This document shows positions 42,785-52,767 of a DNA stretch of 64,000 bases, piece by piece (the first letter of the stretch is position 1; each line of letters starts with the position of its first letter). A model generated the notes under the pieces. The model was not told where the DNA came from and ran no database searches. It saw only the letters and a program-made list of their open reading frames with translations. The DNA comes from Pseudomonas sp. St316. Lineage in GTDB: Bacteria; Pseudomonadota; Gammaproteobacteria; Pseudomonadales; Pseudomonadaceae. Position numbers and translations under genes: made by a program. The stretch covers positions 5,084,001 to 5,148,000 of the forward strand of contig NZ_AP021901.1 of assembly GCF_018325905.1 (NCBI RefSeq), written 5' to 3'.

Positions 42785-44401
42785 ATGAGCCAACAGTTTC
42801 AACACGATGTTCTGGTAATCGGCAGCGGAGCCGCCGGATTGAGCCTTGCACTGACGTTGCCTGCGCATTTGCGCATTGCCGTACTGAGCAAGGGCGACCT
42901 GGCCAACGGTTCGACCTTCTGGGCCCAGGGTGGTGTCGCCGCCGTGCTGGACGATACCGACACCATTGAGTCCCATGTCGACGATACCCTCAACGCCGGC
43001 GGGGGCCTTTGCAATCCACAGGCGGTGCGTTTCACCGTGGAACACAGCAGGGAGGCCATCCAGTGGCTGATCGACCAGGGGGTGCCGTTTACCCGTGACG
43101 AACAGTCGGGCACCGAAGACGGCGGTTTCGAGTTCCACCTGACGCGCGAAGGTGGCCATAGCCATCGGCGCATTATCCACGCGGCCGACGCTACCGGTGC
43201 GGCGATCTTCAAGACCCTGCTCGCCCAGGCGCGACTGCGGCCGAACATCGAGTTGCTGGAACAGCGTGTTGCGGTCGACCTGATCACCGAAAAACGCCTG
43301 GGCCTGGACGGTGATCGCTGCCTCGGTGCCTACGTGCTCAATCGCGGCACCGGTGAAGTCGACACCTACGGCGCGCGCTTCGTCATCCTGGCATCCGGCG
43401 GCGCAGCGAAAGTCTACCTGTATACCAGCAACCCCGACGGCGCCTGCGGCGATGGCATCGCCATGGCCTGGCGTTCGGGTTGCCGGGTGGCGAACCTGGA
43501 GTTCAACCAGTTCCACCCCACCTGCCTCTATCACCCGCTGGCCAAGAGCTTTCTGATCACCGAAGCCCTGCGTGGCGAAGGTGCACACTTGAAGCTGCCC
43601 AACGGCGAACGCTTCATGCAGCGCTTCGATCCACGCGCCGAACTGGCCCCGCGTGACATCGTCGCCCGGGCCATCGACCATGAAATGAAGCGCCTGGGCA
43701 TCGATTGTGTCTACCTGGACATCAGCCACAAGCCCGAAGCGTTCATCAAGAGCCACTTCCCGACGGTGTACGAACGCTGCCTTGAGTTTTCCATCGACAT
43801 CACCAAGCAGCCGATCCCGGTGGTGCCGGCGGCGCATTACACCTGCGGTGGCGTGATGGTCGACCAACAGGGCCGTACCGATGTGCCCGGCCTGTACGCC
43901 ATCGGCGAAACCAGCTTCACCGGCCTGCACGGCGCAAACCGCATGGCCAGCAACTCGCTACTGGAATGTTTCGTCTACGCCCGCTCGGCGGCGGCAGACA
44001 TCCTGGCGCAATTGCCGCAGATTGCCGTTCCAGCCGCCCTGCCCTCGTGGGACGCCAGCCAGGTCACCGATTCGGACGAAGACGTGATCATCGCCCACAA
44101 CTGGGACGAACTGCGGCGATTCATGTGGGACTATGTGGGCATCGTGCGCACCAACAAGCGCCTGCAACGGGCACAACATCGGGTGCGTTTGCTGCTGGAT
44201 GAAATCGACGAGTTCTACAGCAACTATAAAGTCAGTCGCGACCTGATCGAGCTGCGCAACCTGGCCCAGGTGGCCGAACTGATGATTCGCTCGGCCATGG
44301 AGCGCAAGGAAAGCCGGGGGCTGCATTACACCCTCGACTACCCGAACCTGCTACCCGAAGCGCTGGACACTATCCTGGTGCCGCCCACCTACGCCGACTG
44401 A
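42785..44401 (+). CDS. nadB: L-aspartate oxidase
   Basis: A 538-residue FAD enzyme that oxidises aspartate to iminoaspartate, the first step of NAD synthesis. FAD motif [19 protein letters not shown], quinone/substrate region [20 protein letters not shown], and the flavoprotein signature [20 protein letters not shown]. The C-terminal helical domain is complete. The end overlaps the convergent ygfX end by 32 bp. Confidence 0.96.
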   Translation: MSQQFQHDVLVIGSGAAGLSLALTLPAHLRIAVLSKGDLANGSTFWAQGGVAAVLDDTDTIESHVDDTLNAGGGLCNPQAVRFTVEHSREAIQWLIDQGVPFTRDEQSGTEDGGFEFHLTREGGHSHRRIIHAADATGAAIFKTLLAQARLRPNIELLEQRVAVDLITEKRLGLDGDRCLGAYVLNRGTGEVDTYGARFVILASGGAAKVYLYTSNPDGACGDGIAMAWRSGCRVANLEFNQFHPTCLYHPLAKSFLITEALRGEGAHLKLPNGERFMQRFDPRAELAPRDIVARAIDHEMKRLGIDCVYLDISHKPEAFIKSHFPTVYERCLEFSIDITKQPIPVVPAAHYTCGGVMVDQQGRTDVPGLYAIGETSFTGLHGANRMASNSLLECFVYARSAAADILAQLPQIAVPAALPSWDASQVTDSDEDVIIAHNWDELRRFMWDYVGIVRTNKRLQRAQHRVRLLLDEIDEFYSNYKVSRDLIELRNLAQVAELMIRSAMERKESRGLHYTLDYPNLLPEALDTILVPPTYAD

Positions 44402-44822
44402 ACTTGAGCCGCACCCGCAGGCGCCGATGGACATCCGGCGCCAGCGCGTCGCGCGGCACACACAGCGAGCGGACCCGCCACTCACCCTGCACGCGAAAAC
44501 GCAGCACGATAATCATCGGCAGCGCCAGGCTATCGGGACGCAGTTGCACAGCCTGCCACCCATCGGCCCGGCTCCAGAGCTGCCAGCCAGCGGCATTACG
44601 ACGCAACCCGCAGAAAGCGCGGCGATGGGTCAGCACTACATGTCGGGGGATCACCCAGGTACCATGGGCCAGGCACAATACGATGCCAAGCGCTGCGAAC
44701 CAGGATGGGACGGACAACAGGAACAACGAACCCAGGGCGAACACCTGGGCCAGCAGATAGGCCGCCAGCAGTTGCCCGGAGGCCTGCCAGCGGCATTCGA
44801 AGCGATTACTTGGGTTGGACAC
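44370..44822 (-). CDS. YgfX-like membrane protein
   Basis: A 150-residue protein with two adjacent hydrophobic segments (about residues 15-55, [18 protein letters not shown]) and a soluble tail with [20 protein letters not shown] and [16 protein letters not shown]. The position directly downstream of sdhE (17-bp overlap) is typical of YgfX/CptA, once proposed as a toxin but still debated. It is oppositely oriented to nadB and overlaps its 3' end. Confidence 0.8.
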   Translation of the reverse strand: MSNPSNRFECRWQASGQLLAAYLLAQVFALGSLFLLSVPSWFAALGIVLCLAHGTWVIPRHVVLTHRRAFCGLRRNAAGWQLWSRADGWQAVQLRPDSLALPMIIVLRFRVQGEWRVRSLCVPRDALAPDVHRRLRVRLKFSRRRWAAPG

Positions 44823-45060
44823 GGTCCAGAATCATCCGGACCATGCGCTGCAACTCAGGGTCTTCGGATTCGCTGCGCTCCATGAACCAGCCGAACATGT
44901 CCTGATCCTCGCATTCGAGCAGGCGGACATAGCACGCGCGGTCCACTTCATTGAGATGGGGATAAACCTCTTTGACGAATGGCACCAGCAACACGTCCAG
45001 CTCAAGCATGCCTCGGCGGCTGTGCCAGTAGAGGCGATTCAGTTCAACATCTTCGACCAT
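44806..45060 (-). CDS. sdhE: FAD assembly factor SdhE
   Basis: An 84-residue protein of the YgfY/SdhE family. The conserved RGMLELD (RGxxE motif) and [13 protein letters not shown] motifs are intact. SdhE helps covalent FAD attachment to succinate dehydrogenase. Start at 45060 ([12 protein letters not shown]); the longer frame to 45156 is rejected. It precedes ygfX with overlap and lies divergent from ygfZ. Its nearness to the related flavoprotein nadB may be meaningful but is only positional. Confidence 0.92.
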   Translation of the reverse strand: MVEDVELNRLYWHSRRGMLELDVLLVPFVKEVYPHLNEVDRACYVRLLECEDQDMFGWFMERSESEDPELQRMVRMILDRVQPK

Positions 45061-45209
45061 GGAGCGCTCCTCAAATAGAGCGCAAGTATACAGGCCCCGC
45101 CGCAGTGGAACAGACGGCTTTGGTCGGCCACCACCGATCCTTTGTGAACTACCCATTTCAAGGGCGCCCCCTTATGATGTCTACCAGACCTTTTACCCTG
45201 CGATGACCC

Positions 45210-46151
45210 ATGGCTGATTCCGCTTTTTTCTGCACCCTGTCCCACGAAGGCGTCCTCGCGGTCCGCGGCGTGGATGCGAGCAAATTCCTGCAAGGCCAAT
45301 TGACCTGCAACCTCGATTACCTGAGCGACAGCCGGGCCAGCCTCGGCGCCCGCTGCACCCAGAAAGGCCGGATGCAATCGAGCTTCCGTATCCTGCTCGA
45401 AGGCGACGGCGTGTTGATGGCCATGGCCACCGAATTGCTCGAACCGCAACTGGCCGACCTGAAAAAATATGCCGTGTTCTCCAAATCCAAGCTCACCGAC
45501 GAAAGCGCAGCCTGGGTTCGCTTCGGCCTGGAAAACGCCGACAAGGCGCTGGCCGGCCTGGGCCTCGAACTGCCGAGCGACACCGACAGCGTGGCACGAC
45601 ATGAAGCCTTGATCGCCATCCGCGTATCTCCCGGTCGCACCGAATTGTGGGCCCCCGCCGAACAGGCACAGACGCTGCGAACCCGCCTGGGCGCAGAACT
45701 GGCCGAGACGGACCTGAACCCCTGGCTGCTGGGCCAGATCCGCGCCGGAATCGGCCAGGTCATGCCGGCCACCCGCGAACTGTTCATCCCACAGATGCTC
45801 AACCTGCAAGCCGTCGGCGGCGTCAGTTTCAAGAAAGGCTGCTACACCGGCCAGGAAATCGTCGCCCGCATGCAATACCTGGGCAAGCTCAAGCGACACC
45901 TGTATCGCCTGCAACTGGACGCCAGCGAACTGCCGGAGCCCGGCACAGCGCTATTCTCCCCCACGCATGGCAGTTCCATCGGTGAAGTGGTGATTGCCGC
46001 CCGCGGCGAGGGAAACATTGAACTGCTGGCGGTATTGCAGGCCGAAGCAGCAGAAGACAACAATTTGCACCTTGGTACCTTGGAAGGCCCACGCCTTCAA
46101 TTGTTGGACCTGCCTTACGAACTGGATCGCGACCGCGAAATCCAGCGCTGA
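45210..46151 (+). CDS. ygfZ: YgfZ folate-binding iron-sulfur repair protein
   Basis: A 313-residue protein of the GcvT superfamily. The diagnostic KGCYTGQEIVARMQYLGKLK (KGCYxGQE) is present, and residues 15-60 show the tetrahydrofolate-binding fold. YgfZ supports iron-sulfur enzymes such as MiaB under stress. It is divergent from sdhE, and this neighbourhood recurs in gamma-proteobacteria. Start ATG 45210. Confidence 0.92.
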   Translation: MADSAFFCTLSHEGVLAVRGVDASKFLQGQLTCNLDYLSDSRASLGARCTQKGRMQSSFRILLEGDGVLMAMATELLEPQLADLKKYAVFSKSKLTDESAAWVRFGLENADKALAGLGLELPSDTDSVARHEALIAIRVSPGRTELWAPAEQAQTLRTRLGAELAETDLNPWLLGQIRAGIGQVMPATRELFIPQMLNLQAVGGVSFKKGCYTGQEIVARMQYLGKLKRHLYRLQLDASELPEPGTALFSPTHGSSIGEVVIAARGEGNIELLAVLQAEAAEDNNLHLGTLEGPRLQLLDLPYELDRDREIQR

Positions 46152-46186
46152 TCGCAGCATTTGCCGCAATACCCTAGAGAACCGAA

Positions 46187-47008
46187 ATGAGCGATTTGGC
46201 GGATAAGGTCCAACGGGATTTGGTGCAGGCCATTGATAACGATGACTTGGTTCTGCCGACATTACCGGAAGTGGCTCTGCAGATTCGCCGGGCCGCCGAA
46301 GACCCGGAAATCAGCGTCAGCAACCTGAGCAAAGTGATCGGCCGCGACACGGCCCTTTCGGCACGCCTGATAAAAGTGGTCAACAGCCCGCTGTTGCGCG
46401 CCGCCCAGGAAGTCACTGACCTGCACACGGCCATTACTCGGCTGGGCGTCAACTACAGCAGCAACCTGGCCATCGGCCTGGTCATGGAGCAGATTTTCCA
46501 TGCCCGCTCCGAGGTGGTGGAACTGAAGATGCGCGAAGTCTGGCGCAAGAGCCTGGAGATCGCCGGCGTCAGCTATGCGCTGTGTCGCGGTTACACCCAA
46601 CTCAAGCCCGATCAGGCCGCGCTGGGTGGGCTGGTGCACCAGATCGGCGTGCTGCCGATCCTGACGTATGCGCAAGACAACAATGAATTGCTGTCGGACC
46701 CGGTCAGCCTCAACCATGTCATCGAAACGATTCACCCGGTGCTGGGGGATAAACTACTCAGCGTCTGGGAGTTTCCGGAGCGGTTGGTGAAGCTGCCGGG
46801 GCTGTATCTGGATTTCACCCGCGATTCCAAGCAAATCGATTATGTCGACTTGGTGCAGGTTGCGGCGCTGTATTGCTACAAGGACTCCGACCATCCCCTG
46901 AGCCAGGTCGATCTGTTCTCGGTCCCGGCTTTCAGGAAGCTGGGCATCGACCTGGACAACAAGGCCCGCTGCGCGGATATCGAGGAAGCGCGGTCGATGT
47001 TTTACTGA
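46187..47008 (+). CDS. HDOD-domain protein
   Basis: A 273-residue single-domain HDOD protein (a catalytically inactive HD-like fold): LPTLPEVALQIRRAAEDPEI, GRDTALSARLIKVVNSPLLR and LGGLVHQIGVLPILTYAQ. HDOD proteins act in chemotaxis, twitching or c-di-GMP signalling; no partner domain is fused. It starts 35 nt after ygfZ and may be cotranscribed. A REP-like repeat follows. Confidence 0.9.
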   Translation: MSDLADKVQRDLVQAIDNDDLVLPTLPEVALQIRRAAEDPEISVSNLSKVIGRDTALSARLIKVVNSPLLRAAQEVTDLHTAITRLGVNYSSNLAIGLVMEQIFHARSEVVELKMREVWRKSLEIAGVSYALCRGYTQLKPDQAALGGLVHQIGVLPILTYAQDNNELLSDPVSLNHVIETIHPVLGDKLLSVWEFPERLVKLPGLYLDFTRDSKQIDYVDLVQVAALYCYKDSDHPLSQVDLFSVPAFRKLGIDLDNKARCADIEEARSMFY

Positions 47009-47039
47009 ACAAGCCCATCGACTGGAATCTGCTGCCTAT

Positions 47040-47165
47040 TGTGGCGAAGGGATTTATCCCCGCTGGGTTGCGAAGCAGCCCCCAGAATTTATCTGTCACC
47101 GCAGCGTGCCAGCCGAGCTGTAGGGGCCGCGTCGCGACCCAACGGGGATAAATCCCCTCGCCACA
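47040..47165. repeat. REP-like inverted repeat of a fourth class (TGTGGCGAAGGGATTTATCC type)
   Basis: Left arm TGTGGCGAAGGGATTTATCC, right arm GGGGATAAATCCCCTCGCCACA, 126 bp, with internal GTTGCGAAGCAGCC and GTCGCGACCC sub-arms. It shares the outer GTGGCGA with the 28.0 kb element but has a different core. Confidence 0.85.
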
Positions 47166-47183
47166 ACGGTGCCCACACAAGAC

Positions 47184-48575
47184 TCAATCTGTGCCGGGTA
47201 CAAAACTCACCCGCACCTTCAACCCACGCTCCTGCCCGTCGTGCAAGGTGATCTGCGCCAGGTGAGCGCGACAGATTTCGCCAACGATCGCCAACCCAAG
47301 ACCCGAGCCTGCCACTTGCTGATTGCGTCGATAGAAGCGTTCGAACACCCGATCACGCTCGTGCAGGGGGATGCCTGGCCCGTCGTCTTCCACTTCCAGC
47401 ACCGCCGGCGCGGTGACCCGCAGGATCACGTTGCCGCCGGATGGCGTATGCGCCAGGGCGTTGTCCACCAGGTTGCTCAACAACTCGTTCAACAAGGTCG
47501 GCTCGCCCCGCAGCCATACCGGCTCGTCGGCTTCCAGGGCCAGCGCCACCCCTCGGGCATGGGCCAGCGGGGCCATGGCCATGCCCAACTCACGGGCCAA
47601 CTGGCTGAGATCAAGCAGTTGCGCGCCGCCCTCGGCAATGGCCCGGGCACCGTTTTCCACACGCGCCAAGGACAGCAATTGGTTAGCCAGGTGGGTTAGC
47701 CGGTCAGTGCCCTGGGCCGCACTTTCCAGGGTTTCACGCCAGGTCGCCGGTTCACTGGCACGCAAGCCCAGCTCAAGACGCGCCTTGAGCGCGGCCAAAG
47801 GTGTGCGCAGCTCATGGGCGGCATCGGCGATGAACTGCGCCTGACGCTCGAATTGCCCACGCAGACGCTCGGTGAAATGGTTGAGGGCCCGCACCAGCGG
47901 CCATAATTCGTGCTGCACTTCCACCAGCGGCAACGGCCGCAGATCGTCCGACTGGCGCTCCTCCACCGCCGTGCGCAAACGCTCCAGCGGGCGCAGCGCC
48001 GCGCTGACTGCAAACCACACCAACAGCAGCGCGCCCACGGCCAGCATGCCCAGGCGCAACAGCGTGTCGGCCATCAGGCCACGGGCCATGCTGACCCGCG
48101 CTTCTTCGGTCTCCGCCACGCGTATTTCCGCCATGCCGTTCATGTTCGGCTCACTTACGGGCTTGAGCAGGCTGACCACCCGCACGCTCTGCCCGTGATA
48201 CTGAGCGTTATAGAAGCGCGCCAGGGCCGGATAATCGTCCGTGCGGGGCGTCCCGGGCGGCGGGCCGGGGAGATTTTCGTAGCCGGAAATCAACTTCTTG
48301 TCGATGTCATTGACCTGGTAATAGATGCGTCCGGCGCTGTCGTAGGCGAATGTATCCAGGGCCACGTAGGGCACATCCGCGCTGAGGCTGCCATCACGCT
48401 GCGACAGGCCCGCGGCGATGGTCCGGGCCGAGGCCAGCAAGGTCCGATCGTAGGCGGTGTCGGCAGCCTCGCGACCGTTCCAGTAGGCGCTCAAACCGCT
48501 GGCAAGCATCAACACCACCAGCAGCAGTGCGAGGTTGCGAAGCAGCCGCCAGCGCAGGCTGTCGGGCTTATGCAT
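47184..48575 (-). CDS. tctE: Sensor histidine kinase TctE
   Basis: A 463-residue kinase. TM1 about residues 11-31 and TM2 about 172-192 bracket a periplasmic sensor of about 140 residues. HisKA His254 is in AAHELRTPLAALKA; the ATPase domain has LLNELLSNLVDNALAH and DDGPGIP, and GSGLGLAIV. With TctD it is likely to control the tctCBA transport genes nearby in response to tricarboxylates. Its ATG overlaps the tctD 3' end by 8 nt. Confidence 0.93.
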   Translation of the reverse strand: MHKPDSLRWRLLRNLALLLVVLMLASGLSAYWNGREAADTAYDRTLLASARTIAAGLSQRDGSLSADVPYVALDTFAYDSAGRIYYQVNDIDKKLISGYENLPGPPPGTPRTDDYPALARFYNAQYHGQSVRVVSLLKPVSEPNMNGMAEIRVAETEEARVSMARGLMADTLLRLGMLAVGALLLVWFAVSAALRPLERLRTAVEERQSDDLRPLPLVEVQHELWPLVRALNHFTERLRGQFERQAQFIADAAHELRTPLAALKARLELGLRASEPATWRETLESAAQGTDRLTHLANQLLSLARVENGARAIAEGGAQLLDLSQLARELGMAMAPLAHARGVALALEADEPVWLRGEPTLLNELLSNLVDNALAHTPSGGNVILRVTAPAVLEVEDDGPGIPLHERDRVFERFYRRNQQVAGSGLGLAIVGEICRAHLAQITLHDGQERGLKVRVSFVPGTD

Positions 48576-49239
48576 TGCGATTTTCCAGCAGGTAGCCCAG
48601 GCCGCGGAACGTCACGATCGCCACCGCATGACCATCGAGTTTCTTGCGCAAGCGATGGACGTAGATTTCGATGGCGTCTGGGCTGGCCTCTTCGTCCAGG
48701 CCGAACACTTGGGCCGCCAGTTGCTCCTTGCTCATCACCCGCCCCGGCCGGGCAATCAACGCCTCCAGCACGGCTTGCTCGCGGGATGTCAGGGTCAGCA
48801 GTTCGTCATCGAGGGTAAAGCGGCGGGTGTCCAGGTCATAGACTAGCCCGCCACAACGCTGCTGGCGTTCGCCGCCCAGCACGCTGCGACGCAGCAAGGC
48901 CTTGACCCGAGCCTCCAGCTCAGTGAGCTCGAATGGCTTGGCCAGGTAATCGTCGGCCCCCAGGTTGAGGCCATGGACACGGTCCTTGACGTCGCTGCGG
49001 GCGGTCAACATCAGCACCGGCAACGTCTTGCCACGGGCCCGCAGACGCGCCAGCACCTCGAACCCGTCCATGCGCGGCAGCCCGACATCGAGCACCGCCA
49101 CGGCGTATTCCTCGCTGCTCAAGGCCAGGTCGGCCGCAACGCCATCGTGCAGCACGTCCACAGTCAAACCGGTGCTCTTGAGCGCCTGGGCAACGCTTTC
49201 GGCGAGCTGCAGATGGTCTTCGACGAGCAGAACACGCAT
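48568..49239 (-). CDS. tctD: Response regulator TctD
   Basis: A 223-residue OmpR/PhoB-type regulator. Receiver: Asp51 in AVAVLDVGLPRMDGF, Asp7/Asp8-type acidic VEDH start, Lys in YLAKPFELTELEAR. Winged helix at about residues 125-220 (FTLDDELLTLTSREQAVLEA, then IEIYVHRLRKKLDG). It is divergent from tctCBA across a 500-bp region containing a small ORF. Confidence 0.94.
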   Translation of the reverse strand: MRVLLVEDHLQLAESVAQALKSTGLTVDVLHDGVAADLALSSEEYAVAVLDVGLPRMDGFEVLARLRARGKTLPVLMLTARSDVKDRVHGLNLGADDYLAKPFELTELEARVKALLRRSVLGGERQQRCGGLVYDLDTRRFTLDDELLTLTSREQAVLEALIARPGRVMSKEQLAAQVFGLDEEASPDAIEIYVHRLRKKLDGHAVAIVTFRGLGYLLENRNA

Positions 49240-49476
49240 GGGTTATTCCTCGATTCAGGGATGGCCGGCGCCATTCTTTGGCGCGGAGTTTACAGCCGCA
49301 TCCGCCACTGTGAAGCCAAAAAACACGCTGAAAGCTTTTGAAAGGTTAGCGAAAGGTTGGGCGATTAGAGTCCGTTCACGGTTAGTTTCGACTACCCGCT
49401 GCGACGCCCTATCGCAAACGAAAAACGCCCCGAAGCGTTTTCGCCCCATAAGAACAATAAAAGCGGAGTATTGACC
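49240..49476. other. Divergent promoter region upstream of tctD and the tctCBA operon
   Basis: It holds a short hairpin (AAACGCCCCGAAGCGTTTT, 49423-49441), which could be a regulatory element or weak terminator. No gene is evident other than the downstream small ORF. TctD-binding sites should lie here. Confidence 0.4.
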
Positions 49477-49659
49477 ATGCAGTCCATGCAGCTCCAGGCC
49501 TCAGTGCCCACTCGCCCTTCTCGCTTCAACCAGGCCATCGCGGCCGTACAGATCAATGACATTGCCCAGGCCGACAATCGCGCCTTGACGTCATGCTGCG
49601 CCACGGATTTCGGCACGCCCGTCATCACAAGGCCAGGGATCATGGACCGCGATCGCTAA
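49477..49659 (+). CDS. Small ORF upstream of tctC
   Basis: A 60-residue ORF (MQSMQLQASVPTRPSRFNQA...). Its ATG has GGAG at a 10-nt spacing, and the frame stays open in a GC-rich region. No family is recognised; it is helical without signal peptide. It could be a real leader peptide or a chance ORF. Confidence 0.35.
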   Translation: MQSMQLQASVPTRPSRFNQAIAAVQINDIAQADNRALTSCCATDFGTPVITRPGIMDRDR

Positions 49660-49741
49660 TGGACCTTTTGCCGCCTTACCTCAAGGGCCGGCAAAACCCG
49701 ATTCTGCACCCCACACAACAACAACTCCTGTGGAGACGATA

Positions 49742-50734
49742 ATGAACCTATCACTGCGTAAAGTAGCCCTGGCCGCCGGATGCCTGATGTTCGCCGGGCA
49801 GTTGCTCGCCGCTGACCCATCCAAAGAGCCCAAGCGCCCCGAGTGCATCGCGCCGGCCGCCCCTGGTGGCGGTTTCGACTTGACCTGCAAACTGGCGCAA
49901 AGCGCGCTGGTCAATGAAAAACTGCTGACCAAACCCATGCGCGTCACCTACATGCCCGGCGGTGTCGGTGCGGTGGCCTACAACGCGGTGGTTGCACAGC
50001 GTCCGGCCGATGCCGGCACACTGGTAGCCTGGTCCAGCGGTTCGTTGTTGAACCTGGCCCAAGGCAAGTTCGGCCGTTTCGATGAAAACGCCGTGCGCTG
50101 GCTGGCCGCCGTTGGCACCAGCTATGGCGCCATCGCGGTGAAGAGCGACTCGCCGTACAAGAATCTCGACGACCTGGTACAGGCCCTGAAGAAAGACCCA
50201 GGCTCCGTAGTCATCGGTTCCGGTGGCACCGTGGGCAGCCAGGACTGGATGCAAACCGCGTTGATCGCCAAGGCTGCCGGTATCGATCCGCGCAAACTGC
50301 GCTACGTGGCCCTTGAAGGCGGTGGTGAAATCGCCACTGCCCTGCTCGGTGGTCATATCCAAGTGGGCAGTACCGACATCTCCGACTCCATGCCGCACAT
50401 CCAAAGTGGTGACATGCGTCTGTTGGCAGTGTTCTCCGATAAACGCCTGGACGAGCCGGAAATGAAGGACATTCCAACGGCCCGTGAACAAGGCTACGAC
50501 ATCCTCTGGCCGGTGGTCCGTGGCTTCTACCTCGGGCCAAAGGTCAGCGACGAAGACTACGCCTGGTGGAAAGACGCTTTCGACAAACTGCTGGCTTCCG
50601 AAGAATTCGCCAAGCTGCGTGACCAGCGCGAACTGTTCCCGTTTGCCATGACCGGCCCGGAACTGGATGCCTATGTGAAGAAACAAGTGGCTGATTACAA
50701 GGTGCTGGCCAAAGAGTTCGGCCTGATCCAGTAA
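49742..50734 (+). CDS. tctC: Tripartite tricarboxylate transporter substrate-binding protein TctC
   Basis: A 330-residue periplasmic binding protein (Bug family). Signal peptide to about residue 24 (LAAGCLMFAGQLLA/AD); the ligand pocket region is PECIAPAAPGGGFDLTCKLA and GVGAVAYNAVVAQRPADAGT. It delivers tricarboxylates to TctAB. Start ATG 49742 replaces an upstream Met (METI). It precedes tctB by 56 nt in an operon. Confidence 0.94.
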   Translation: MNLSLRKVALAAGCLMFAGQLLAADPSKEPKRPECIAPAAPGGGFDLTCKLAQSALVNEKLLTKPMRVTYMPGGVGAVAYNAVVAQRPADAGTLVAWSSGSLLNLAQGKFGRFDENAVRWLAAVGTSYGAIAVKSDSPYKNLDDLVQALKKDPGSVVIGSGGTVGSQDWMQTALIAKAAGIDPRKLRYVALEGGGEIATALLGGHIQVGSTDISDSMPHIQSGDMRLLAVFSDKRLDEPEMKDIPTAREQGYDILWPVVRGFYLGPKVSDEDYAWWKDAFDKLLASEEFAKLRDQRELFPFAMTGPELDAYVKKQVADYKVLAKEFGLIQ

Positions 50735-50789
50735 CCGTCTCTGTTCTCGCAGCGGCGCTGGCACTGCCGGCGCCGCCCAGGAGTTAGTC

Positions 50790-51251
50790 ATGCTCACCCT
50801 CCAACGTATTTTTGCCGCAGTGCTGCTACTGGCCTGTATCGGCCTGGCGCTCATGGCTTGGCCCTATCAAGCCGCCTTTTCCTACGAACCGGTCGGCCCC
50901 CGCGCCTTTCCCTTGCTGATGCTCGGGCTGATGGGGCTGGCGCTGCTGTACATGCTGTTTCGGCCTACACCCATCGTGCACAGCGAAGAGGACCCGCAAC
51001 TGGACCGTGAGACCCTGCAGAAAATCGGCATTTGCGTGGTGCTGCTGCTGGTCTTCGCCGGGACCTTCGAGCCCCTGGGCTTCATCGTCGCCAGCATCCT
51101 GATCGGGGTGCCGATGGCACGCCTGTATGGCGGTCGCTGGGTGCCGAGCGCGGTGATCATCAGCCTGATGGCCATCGGTCTTTACCTGTTGTTCGACAAG
51201 CTGATGGACGTGCCGCTGCCCCTGGGCCTGCTCGACGTCCTGGAGAATTGA
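50790..51251 (+). CDS. tctB: Tripartite tricarboxylate transporter small membrane subunit TctB
   Basis: A 153-residue protein with four transmembrane helices (ILQRIFAAVLLLACIGLALM region, then FPLLMLGLMGLALLYMLF, IGICVVLLLVFAGTFEPLGF and AVIISLMAIGLYLLFDKLM). Its stop is 1 nt before the tctA ATG region, so the genes are coupled. TctB is the small membrane partner of TctA. Confidence 0.9.
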   Translation: MLTLQRIFAAVLLLACIGLALMAWPYQAAFSYEPVGPRAFPLLMLGLMGLALLYMLFRPTPIVHSEEDPQLDRETLQKIGICVVLLLVFAGTFEPLGFIVASILIGVPMARLYGGRWVPSAVIISLMAIGLYLLFDKLMDVPLPLGLLDVLEN

Positions 51252-51252
51252 T

Positions 51253-52767
51253 ATGGATACCCTGAATTATCTCGGCCAGGGTTTTGGCGTTGCACTGACC
51301 CCCTACAACCTCGTCACGGCCCTGACCGGCACCTTGATCGGCACCGTGGTCGGCCTGCTGCCGGGCCTGGGGCCGATCAACGGCGTGGCCCTGCTGATCC
51401 CGATTGCCTTCGCACTGGGGCTGCCGCCGGAGTCGGCGCTGATCCTGCTGGCGGCGGTGTACCTGGGTTGCGAGTACGGCGGACGCATCAGCTCGATCCT
51501 GCTCAACATCCCCGGTGAAGCCTCCACCGTGATGACCACCCTCGACGGCTACCCGATGGCCCGCCAAGGCCTGGCCGGGGTGGCATTGTCGCTGTCGGCG
51601 TGGAGTTCGTTCATCGGCGCATTCATCGCTACCTGCGGCATGGTGTTGTTCGCACCGCTGCTGGCCAAATGGGCGATTGCCTTCGGGCCGGCGGAGTATT
51701 TCGTCCTGATGGTATTCGCCATTGTCTGCCTCGGTGGCATGGCCGGCGACCGACCGCTCAAGACGTTCCTCGCGGCGCTGATCGGCCTGTTCCTGTCCTG
51801 TGTCGGGATCGATGCCAACAGCGGCGTCTACCGCTTCACCGGTGACAACATTCACCTGACCGACGGTATCCAGTTCGTCGTGCTGGTGCTGGGCCTGTTC
51901 TCTATCAGCGAAATCCTGTTGCTGCTGGAAAAAACCCATCGTGGCCAGGAGGCAGTGAAAGCCACCGGGCGGATGATGTTCAACTTCAAGGAAGCAGCGT
52001 CGGTCTTTACGGTGAACCTGCGTTGCGGCGTACTCGGTTTCATCATGGGCGTGTTGCCGGGCGCCGGTGCGACCCTGGCCAGTGCCGTGGCCTACATGAC
52101 CGAGAAACGCATTGCCGGCGCGGGCGGCACCTTCGGCCAGGGTGACAAGCGCGGCCTTGCCGCCCCGGAAACGGCCATTGGCGGCGCAGCCTGCGGTGCG
52201 TTGGTGCCGATGCTGACCCTCGGCGTTCCCGGCTCGGGCACCACCGCAGTGATGATCGGCGCGCTGTCGCTGTACAACATCACCCCCGGTCCCCTGCTGT
52301 TCCAGCAACAGCCGGACATCGTCTGGGGCCTGATCGCGTCGTTGTTCGTCGCCAACGTCATGCTGGTGATCCTCAACATCCCGATGATCCGTATCTTCAC
52401 CCGCATCCTGGCGGTGCCGAATTGGGCGTTGGTGCCGGTCATCGCGATCATCACCGGGATCGGTGTCTATGCGGTACATGCCACCACGTTCGACCTGTTC
52501 CTGATGATCGGTATCGGCATCTTCGGTTACATCCTGCGCAAGTTGGATTTCCCGCTGTCGCCGGTGCTGCTGGGCTTCATCCTCGGTGGCCTGATGGAGC
52601 AGAACCTGCGGCGGGCGCTGTCGATTTCCAACGGTGCGCTGGAGATCCTCTGGTCGAGCCCGATCACCTTCGGCTGCTGGGTGCTGACGGCGATCATGCT
52701 GTTCATGCCATTGCTGCGGATCTGGCGTCGTCGCGCCGCACAACGTCGCGCCCTGGCCAATGTCTGA
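51253..52767 (+). CDS. tctA: Tripartite tricarboxylate transporter large membrane subunit TctA
   Basis: A 504-residue membrane protein with about ten to twelve helices. Family motif GLLPGLGPINGVALLIPIAF and the second half repeat GVLPGAGATLASAVAYMTEK are conserved duplicates of the TctA fold. Sodium-driven tricarboxylate import is the known role. It starts 2 nt after tctB and overlaps the AbrB-type gene by 8 nt. Confidence 0.95.
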   Translation: MDTLNYLGQGFGVALTPYNLVTALTGTLIGTVVGLLPGLGPINGVALLIPIAFALGLPPESALILLAAVYLGCEYGGRISSILLNIPGEASTVMTTLDGYPMARQGLAGVALSLSAWSSFIGAFIATCGMVLFAPLLAKWAIAFGPAEYFVLMVFAIVCLGGMAGDRPLKTFLAALIGLFLSCVGIDANSGVYRFTGDNIHLTDGIQFVVLVLGLFSISEILLLLEKTHRGQEAVKATGRMMFNFKEAASVFTVNLRCGVLGFIMGVLPGAGATLASAVAYMTEKRIAGAGGTFGQGDKRGLAAPETAIGGAACGALVPMLTLGVPGSGTTAVMIGALSLYNITPGPLLFQQQPDIVWGLIASLFVANVMLVILNIPMIRIFTRILAVPNWALVPVIAIITGIGVYAVHATTFDLFLMIGIGIFGYILRKLDFPLSPVLLGFILGGLMEQNLRRALSISNGALEILWSSPITFGCWVLTAIMLFMPLLRIWRRRAAQRRALANV

